In this document: positions 57,562 to 64,000 of the stretch, in pieces | Layout: each line of letters opens with the position of its first letter | How positions within the stretch are numbered: the stretch's first letter is position 1 | Assembly: GCF_002878395.1 (NCBI RefSeq) | Contig: NC_061118.1 | Coordinates: 2,616,310 to 2,680,309, forward strand | Direction: 5' to 3' | Source: Capsicum annuum | Taxonomy: Eukaryota > Streptophyta > Magnoliopsida > Solanales > Solanaceae | Length of the DNA: 64,000 bases | Made by a program: the position numbers and the translations under genes | Notes under the pieces: generated by a model | Told to the model about the DNA's origin: nothing | Database searches by the model: none | What the model saw: only the letters and a program-made list of their open reading frames with translations

Positions 57562-58210
57562 TGTAACGCCCTGAGACTACCCTCTGGATATCACATGGTA
57601 CTTAGGACCATAAGTGATGCCAAGCTAACCCTTATGCTGGAATAGCTTATGAGAAGCTAAATAAATAATATAAATTTGAAAGAAATAAGTCAAAGAAATG
57701 TATTTAGCTAAACATCTTCATAACAAAACTAAGAAAACAATTACAACTCTGGTTATACAAACAAAACTGAAATCAAATACCTAAACTCTACTTATTGTCT
57801 ATGAAGCCTCTACCAATATTGACCATAGGTAGCTAGGACATGACCCCCAGTTATCCCAAATCAATACGAATGAAAAAAGAAAACAAGATGTTACTCAAAC
57901 TATGATTAACTCAAGCCCTCAAATCAAAAGGACTTATCACCTGCTGACCTAAAGCTGCACATTGTTTGATCATGAGGTGTGGGCTATAACTTGTACCTAC
58001 ATTATGAGACAATGTAGCACATAGACATATATATATATCAATACATTTGGAATGAACTAAGCATGTAGGGGGAATACATAAGAAAAAATAATAACTCGAT
58101 GTACTTATGATTTTCAAATACTGCATGGTAAATGTAAATTACTAACCTTGAGCTTGAATAAACAAAGCTGTGAAATCATAAACATGAGTAGTAAAGCATA
58201 ATGATAAACT
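57562..58210 (-). repeat. F 3' LTR fragment
   Basis: Starts TGTAACGCCCTGAGACTACC on the plus strand and matches 60025-60675 for about 650 bases, for example GAAATAAGT, AAATGTATTTAGCTAAACATC and CTATGAAGCCTCTACCAATA. The match stops near 58210, so this copy lost its 5' part. Confidence 0.8.
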
Positions 58211-59990
58211 ATGGAGTAAGAAGGGATCACTACCTCATCACAAATCTTATTGACATGCAACATAGTCTAATTCTAATAACTTGATTTGGTTCTTCAATCT
58301 ACCAACTCCGCCTTATATCAAAGTTGACATTTTAAGCTTATGGTCTACTCTATATCCTCAAGATTGAGCTATAATTTCTTTGCTCTAAAGGTTTTTACAT
58401 AAATGTTCACTCACCTATATAAACTATATCTAGAAAAGACTAACTTCATTCTTGGATACTCTCCTAATAAATACTACCCTTAACTCCTATTAGCTTCAAT
58501 AATCATCATCATAGACTTATACTCTATTAACTCGACAAACATAACTGCATCACTAAACATATAATCATCCTCACTAACTCAAATCATACCAAAAGGCTCA
58601 GCATTAATTATCCATAGCTCATTAACATAGCCATCAAGACTATCACATACTATATGACTAACTTATTCACACTTAGAAACTTATAGACATTATCTAAGTA
58701 CATATGACACTTAATAATCTTAGAAACTAATTCAATCCCCATATTACCTTGGGTACACCACTACATCATACCTACAATATCATACTTAATTACAAAAAAA
58801 CAAACTTAAACTCTTTTATACACTGTTCAAGCCTACTAGATCACTTTCATATAACTAGCATCACTAACCAAGCAATCATTATTACCACTTTGATAATCAT
58901 CTACTATTCAAAATTTGTCTCTAGTTCTAGGCATGATTAACAACACAACCTCACATACTATTCTTTCTTGAAAGCTATAAAATAAACAACAAGAAATACT
59001 AGTCCATTAGAACCTCATAACAACAACAACTGATCATAATCCTATGACATACCTTTTTAAAATCCATTAGCACATCCTCCTTCTACACATTACTATTTTT
59101 TACCCATCTATACCCTAAATTACTTTCATAGCTCTATAAGTTTTAACTAAACCCCTTTTGCAACCTCAAGGGAAGCCAATATTAACAATACTCAACCACC
59201 AAATACTTCAATAATAACCTATACTTTTTTAACACAACAAATACTATCAATAACTCTTTTCCTACTTCAAGAAAACAACAATACACCTTAACTAATAAAT
59301 CCTTCTCTACCCTCCACCGAGGAACCTATGCCATATTCATTACCCCCAAACTAACACACAAAGACATATCACCTCACTAACTCGTGTGTATGCAAAATTT
59401 CATCTATATATATTTAATTAATCACCATCATAACCTTTCTTGCCACTACACTTCTATACCCATACTTCTAACTAAAAGAAGGTTCTACTACTTATAATCA
59501 TAACACTCTGGTTGCAATACCCCTTGAATGCAAACTTTATTTAACAATCTAGGTTTATACTATCTCCTATCATGAACACTATCTATATTGAAAGGTTAAT
59601 GAAGAATCTGAATACATACCTTATTCTATCTTAACTACACAACTCACATGGATGAGGACATAAGCTTTCAACTTAAGGACCATATAACACACTAGAGAGA
59701 TCCTCTCAATTCCCTTATATGACTTCTGAAATTATTGATAGTAAATTTGAGAGCATCATCTTGGGAGGAATTGGGATCTGGTACTCATGTTACATCGGAA
59801 AGTCATAGATAGAGAATTATAGAGTAATTCAAAAACCGAAATAAGTTTAAGAAAGAACAACTTTATTTCATGATCTAGAGTATAAAAGAAAAAAGACATT
59901 TACTAAATGTCCTATAGCCTCTCAATGAAAAGTGCAGATGTCGTTGTACTATTCAATAAGACTCTACTAGACACGGCTTCATAGAAACCC
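58211..59990. other. Non-coding interior of F
   Basis: AC-rich on the plus strand, with no protein-family motif on either strand. It resembles in composition the pol-less interior of C (29280-30500). Confidence 0.6.
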
Positions 59991-60003
59991 TAGGACACTT
60001 AAA

Positions 60004-60020
60004 ACCTAGGTCTGATAACA
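60004..60020 (-). other. F primer binding site, tRNA-iMet type
   Basis: On the minus strand TGTTATCAGACCTAGGT, followed by TTTAAGTG, is close to the TGGTATCAGAGCCTAGGT site and lies five bases from the LTR. Confidence 0.75.
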
Positions 60021-60024
60021 ATTT

Positions 60025-61945
60025 TATTAATCCCCAAGGCTACCCCCTGGATGTCATACAGGGCTTAGGATCATAAGTGGTCCTAAGATAACCCTTGTGC
60101 TGGCATAACTAGGAACCAACTAAATAAAATACATAAATCTGAAAGAAATAAGTGGAAGAAATGTATTTAGCTAAACATCTTCAAAACAAAACTATTAAAA
60201 CAATTACAACTCTAGTCATACCAAACAAAACTGAAATCAAATATATCAAATCTGCTGACTGTCTATGAAGCCTCTACCAATATTGACCATAGGTAGCCAG
60301 GACATGACCTCCAGCTATCCTGAATCAATACGACTGAATAAATAAAATAAAATTCTACTTGAACTATGATTAACTCAAGCTCTCGAATCAAAAGGACTCA
60401 TCACCTACTAACTGAAAGCTATACAGTGTCTGATTATGAAATATGGGCTACAACTGGTACCTATATTATGCGATAATGTAACACATAGATATATATGTGG
60501 ATCAGTACTTTTGAAATATACTGAGCATGTGGGGTGAATATATAAGTAAAAATAATAACTCTGTGTACATATAAATTTTTAAATACTGCATGCAAAATGT
60601 AAATGGCTCACCTTGAGTTCGAATAAACAAAGATGTGAAATCATAAACATGATTAGTAAAGTATAATGATAAACTTTTCTAGCCACAACACTTAGTTCTA
60701 AAAGATTTTCTTTTATTCTATCTTAGGAATGCTCTTTTAACTAACATAAACCATGTGAACTATCATTGTGTCCAACGTCTTATCCCCCACAGGGAAAATC
60801 TCACATTGGGCAGAGCCGTCCTACCCTTGCTATTGAATAGGAACTGCTCTAAAGTGATCACTATTTGTAACTTCATCCTTATTGGGAATAACCTAAAACT
60901 ATGTTGGCTCGTAGTTTTGGGGTATGTGACCTTGGAATCATACCCAACTTGGTGCTAAATACTACTCTCTTATTACTTAGTGCTCATACTGTAGGAAATC
61001 CACCTAAAATTAGCATAAGAGTTTATAATGAAAACCATTTATTCTTTTTTTTGCTTTAAACTATAATCAAGATAAAAATGTGGTTTCCATATTTTTGCTT
61101 AGGATCAAAATTTCAATCTTTCTTTAAATATTTGTATCAAACCATCAAAGAAACTTAAGATCATAGTCTTCATGAAATCTCAAACTCATTCTTGACATAA
61201 ACTTATCAAATAAAACTTAATATCATGATCTTCTTGAAATCTTAACACTTAAACTTAGGGCTTAAAATCCATGCTTTAAACTCATGACAATTCACAACAA
61301 AACTTCATGTTCAATATAAATCTTAAAATACTTCAACAATATCAAGTCAAGATAATTCAATCTCATTCATAATATAAATGTCATAAGTTAAAACATAAAC
61401 AAGAACTTCTTGATATACTTACATTTTTAAATGTTATGATAATCATATGCTTAAAGAATATAGAAACTTGGGTATGAACCCTAATTCAGAAAAAGTAAAT
61501 AGAATCTTAAAATCATGCAATTTGGGTACAAGGGTGAAATGATACCCTTGTTCATAATGCCACATACCTTAATTAGTTTGATTTGAAATTAAAAGCTCAA
61601 CTTGGAAGCCTTGGGAATGTTCTTGAATTCTTTCCTTGAACTTCTTGGATTAGAGAACTTAGATTATTGTTTATCTTGAAGGAGTAATGGAGTTCTTAGT
61701 GTTCTTGAGGGGAGGTTAGGGTTTTCTTAGAGAGAAAAAGTGAATTATGGGGCAACTAATGCTTTTTGGGGACTTTAATCTTGTGTATCAAATTGTTTTA
61801 GGTCAGGAAAAATGACCCAATTTCCCTTAAAAATATAGAAACAAAAGTTGGAAAAATAAGAAAGTGTGCAATGGAGCATGCGTCACGGGCTCTGGAGCAC
61901 CAAATTAGAGCTTGCATCGTGGGTTTTGGATCACCTATATTTTAA
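60025..61945 (-). repeat. F 5' LTR (5' end missing or overlapped)
   Basis: Shares its 3' 650 bases with 57562-58210. Its later part resembles the C LTR: GGAAAAATGACCCAATTTCCC and a GC-rich stretch at 61865-61930. It lacks a clear TGTAAT start and passes into the oppositely oriented LTR G near 61950. Confidence 0.7.
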
Positions 61946-62468
61946 GGACCCGTAAAGTTCCTTCCTAGTTTGAGTCTTAGGGCATGTCAAGCAAGGCGTA
62001 ATTTTGGTCCTAAAAGATTAAGAAGTGGCTTCCTAAGTGGGTATCGTGTTAATCACATAGAATTTCCCTAATTTTGACTTTTTATCATATTGGAAATTTG
62101 ATAAGCTTTTAATCAATATAAGATTTGCCCAAATCGATACTCGGGTAAGAAGTTATGGCTAATTTAAGACCTAGTAGTAAAACTACGTCATTTTAGTGCT
62201 TGGCGTGTCGCGAAGAGGGTCGATTTGATGGTTGTCAAATTCCACTGGAACTCTGTGATATTAGCGCATTGCACTGAGGTTCCAGGTCCTAACTAGTAGG
62301 AAAATGCGATGGCTCCACATCGCGGTAACTCCCAGTTTACCAATTGTCAATTTCCAATGAGTCACCGCGATAAGAGGCGCGTTGCGGTGACCCCTTAAAT
62401 CGGGTTCCTAGTTCTATTTTTTCAGCTTTGTACAGATGTTAAACAGGGTATTTGGACTTTTTTCAAGC

Positions 62469-62477
62469 CTATAAAAC
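62469..62477 (+). promoter_or_regulatory. TATA-like box of LTR G
   Basis: CTATAAAAC, just after the GC-rich block, consistent with plus-strand orientation of this LTR. Confidence 0.45.
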
Positions 62478-63396
62478 CATGCAAACACCAAATCAAAGTC
62501 ATTTGAAACCATCCTATGAGGTTTTTTTCTCAAGCTTTATCTCATAAAAAACCCTATGTATCCAAAACCACTTCCAAGAATCACAAGAATCCACCATGAG
62601 TTTTCTAAATTGAGTCAAGATTCAAGGTTCCCAAGTCAAGGGCTTCAATAAACCTCATTCAAGAGTACAAAGAGAGTTTCAAAAATGAGAGTTCATCCAA
62701 AGCTTCTAATTCAAGATACGTAGGTTTTTGAACAAGGGTAACCCTTTCAGCCTCGTACCCAAAAGGCTTATTTACATCATGAATTTCCTGAAATCTATGA
62801 GGTGTTTTACATTAATTTGAATTGGGGGTTTTCACCCATTATTATTGAATGCATTATCTTGATATTTCCATGAATTAAGAGCCAAATGGCATGATTTCTG
62901 CATGTTTTATTAAGAATTTACAGCTGGGTATAAACCCCATGATTTTACTCCTTCAGAAGCTAACATTTGCAATGTTGAGATATTGAAGCATATGACTATA
63001 TTGAGATAAATTGCTGAATTTCCTAGATTTCCACATGATTTATGAATCTATATGCTATATAATATACTTTTGATAAGCTTTAACTTGAGATTGAATTATG
63101 GGTTAGTAAGCCCTATTTGAGACTTGTGAAATTATTAAATCTTGTGTTATAAGCACCCATGATTTGAGTATTTTGAGATGATTGAGAAATGAATTGACCT
63201 AATGGTACGAAAGCTTTGGAATTCAGTTCATTATATGAGATTATTGATTTGATTATTGGGTTCGTGGTGAACCATGATAGTATTCTAAAAGTGGATTTTT
63301 TATGAGATGAGTGTATATAATCTAAAGGGATTAGTACTTAGCACTGAGAGGGTAAGTTACTACAGTTTCTTACCCCAAAACTACATGCCACCGTAG

Positions 63397-63451
63397 GTTG
63401 GGCCTGAGGCCGAGTTTATAATGATTATGATTGGGCCTGAGGCCGAGTTTC
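63397..63451 (+). repeat. Tandem TTGGGCCTGAGGCCGAGTTT pair
   Basis: The 20-bp block occurs at about 63397-63416 and again at about 63432-63451, separated by ATAATGATTATGA. Each copy contains the near-palindrome GGCCTGAGGCC. Confidence 0.85.
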
Positions 63452-64000
63452 ATTTAGTAATCACTAGACTTAGGTTATACTCCTTGGAAAGAGTATGACA
63501 TCCTCCCCAACATGGGGTCTCCTCTTTAGGAAGACAAAATGTTGGACTTGGTGTAGCTCGCATGGTTTATGTTGGTTATGAGAACCGTCCTTGCCCTTTT
63601 AAACTTTGAAATTTTATACTTATTTTCCTTTTCTGTAGTCTACTTTCCTAAAAGGTTTAAATGCAAAGATGTTTCCAAACCAAGGTATTTTCTTGATGAG
63701 GGTTATTTTCCTAAATGAAAGCATCTTCCCTTGTTATGGTACTTTTTATAAACCTTTGAGATAAGTTATTTCCTTAAGCTAGAATACTTTCCTATTTGAG
63801 ATAGCATGATTTTACCTAAAGCTTGAAATGAGATAATTTCCTAAAGTGAATTAAATACCATCAAGTATGTTTTCTGAGTCATATGATTCTGATTTCCAAG
63901 TATACGAGTTCTAAATTGTTATGAAATATTGAGCATTTAAGAGGTTTTAGTCTCCATGAGATATATGCATGAGTGAACAGTATTGTTCAAAGTCCCTTAG

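Larger units (their letters stand above)
57562..61945 (-). mobile_element. Coding-less LTR element F
   Basis: Two LTR copies in the same orientation (57562-58210 truncated; 60025-about 61945) flank 1.8 kb without any gag or pol motif. A leader and iMet-type PBS next to the right LTR define the minus strand as the coding sense. The leader contains CTACTAGACACGGCTTCATA, matching the C leader CTAATAGACACGGCTTCAGA. It thus looks like a non-autonomous derivative related to C. Confidence 0.7.
61950..64000 (+). repeat. C-like LTR G, plus strand, running off the window
   Basis: Plus-strand order mirrors the C LTR: a GCCCAAATCGATACTCGGGT block, CCATCGCGG and GAGGCGCGTTGCGG words at 62200-62400, and a TATA-like CTATAAAAC at 62469. 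A twice-repeated TTGGGCCTGAGGCCGAGTTT follows at 63397-63451. The left border is unclear; the right end is beyond the window. Confidence 0.65.

Noticed and set aside
60755..60958. 67-residue plus-strand frame as a small secreted peptide gene
   Set aside because: It lies antisense inside LTR F, shows no signal peptide or family motif, and fits a chance frame.

Overview
This window looks like repeat-dense, probably heterochromatic nuclear DNA of a flowering plant of the nightshade family (Solanaceae; pepper, tomato/potato or tobacco lineage). The reasons are a tRNA-derived SINE with the characteristic Solanaceae 3' end (about 1285-1453), stacks of Ty3/gypsy chromovirus (Tekay/Del-type) and Tat/Athila-type LTR elements, and uniformly AT-rich DNA with no intact long reading frame. 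I found no host protein gene, rRNA or functional tRNA. Every coding match is a remnant of a transposable element broken by stops and frameshifts. No alignment tool was used: boundaries come from reading repeated ends, TG...CA termini, primer binding sites (PBS), polypurine tracts (PPT) and target duplications, and many are approximate.

Layout. 1-5572: low-copy-looking AT-rich DNA with a SINE, the 3' part of a LINE, and a 1.66 kb MULE-like element flanked by a 9-bp duplication and carrying a CA-rich tandem repeat. 5573-6907: a Tat-type LTR. 6908-22378: a four-level nest. A gag remnant (H) is split by a lone chromovirus LTR (A), which is split by a near-complete 10.7 kb chromovirus (T1), whose reverse transcriptase is split by a second Tat-type LTR with a perfect 5-bp target duplication. 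22379-38609: chromovirus B on the minus strand, its integrase split by the 8.9 kb gag-only element C. 38610-46505: chromovirus D on the plus strand, collapsed at its 3' end. 46505-50944: a C-family LTR piece (J) and a Tat/Athila-like 3' end with LTR (K). 50945-55102: chromovirus E on the minus strand. 55103-57561: a Tat/Athila-like LTR with PBS and an unrecognised coding remnant (M). 57562-61945: a C-like element with no visible gag or pol (F). 61950-64000: a plus-strand LTR (G) running off the window.

The parts do not cooperate as a pathway; they are successive insertions. Full-length chromoviruses once supplied Gag, protease, RT, RNase H and chromodomain integrase, while C and F keep LTRs, PBS and leader but lack pol, so they fit non-autonomous partners. 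The observations most worth following are a leader hairpin with a GCGCGC loop palindrome at the same distance from the PBS in T1 and C, and family-specific GC-rich palindrome arrays found in nearly every LTR.
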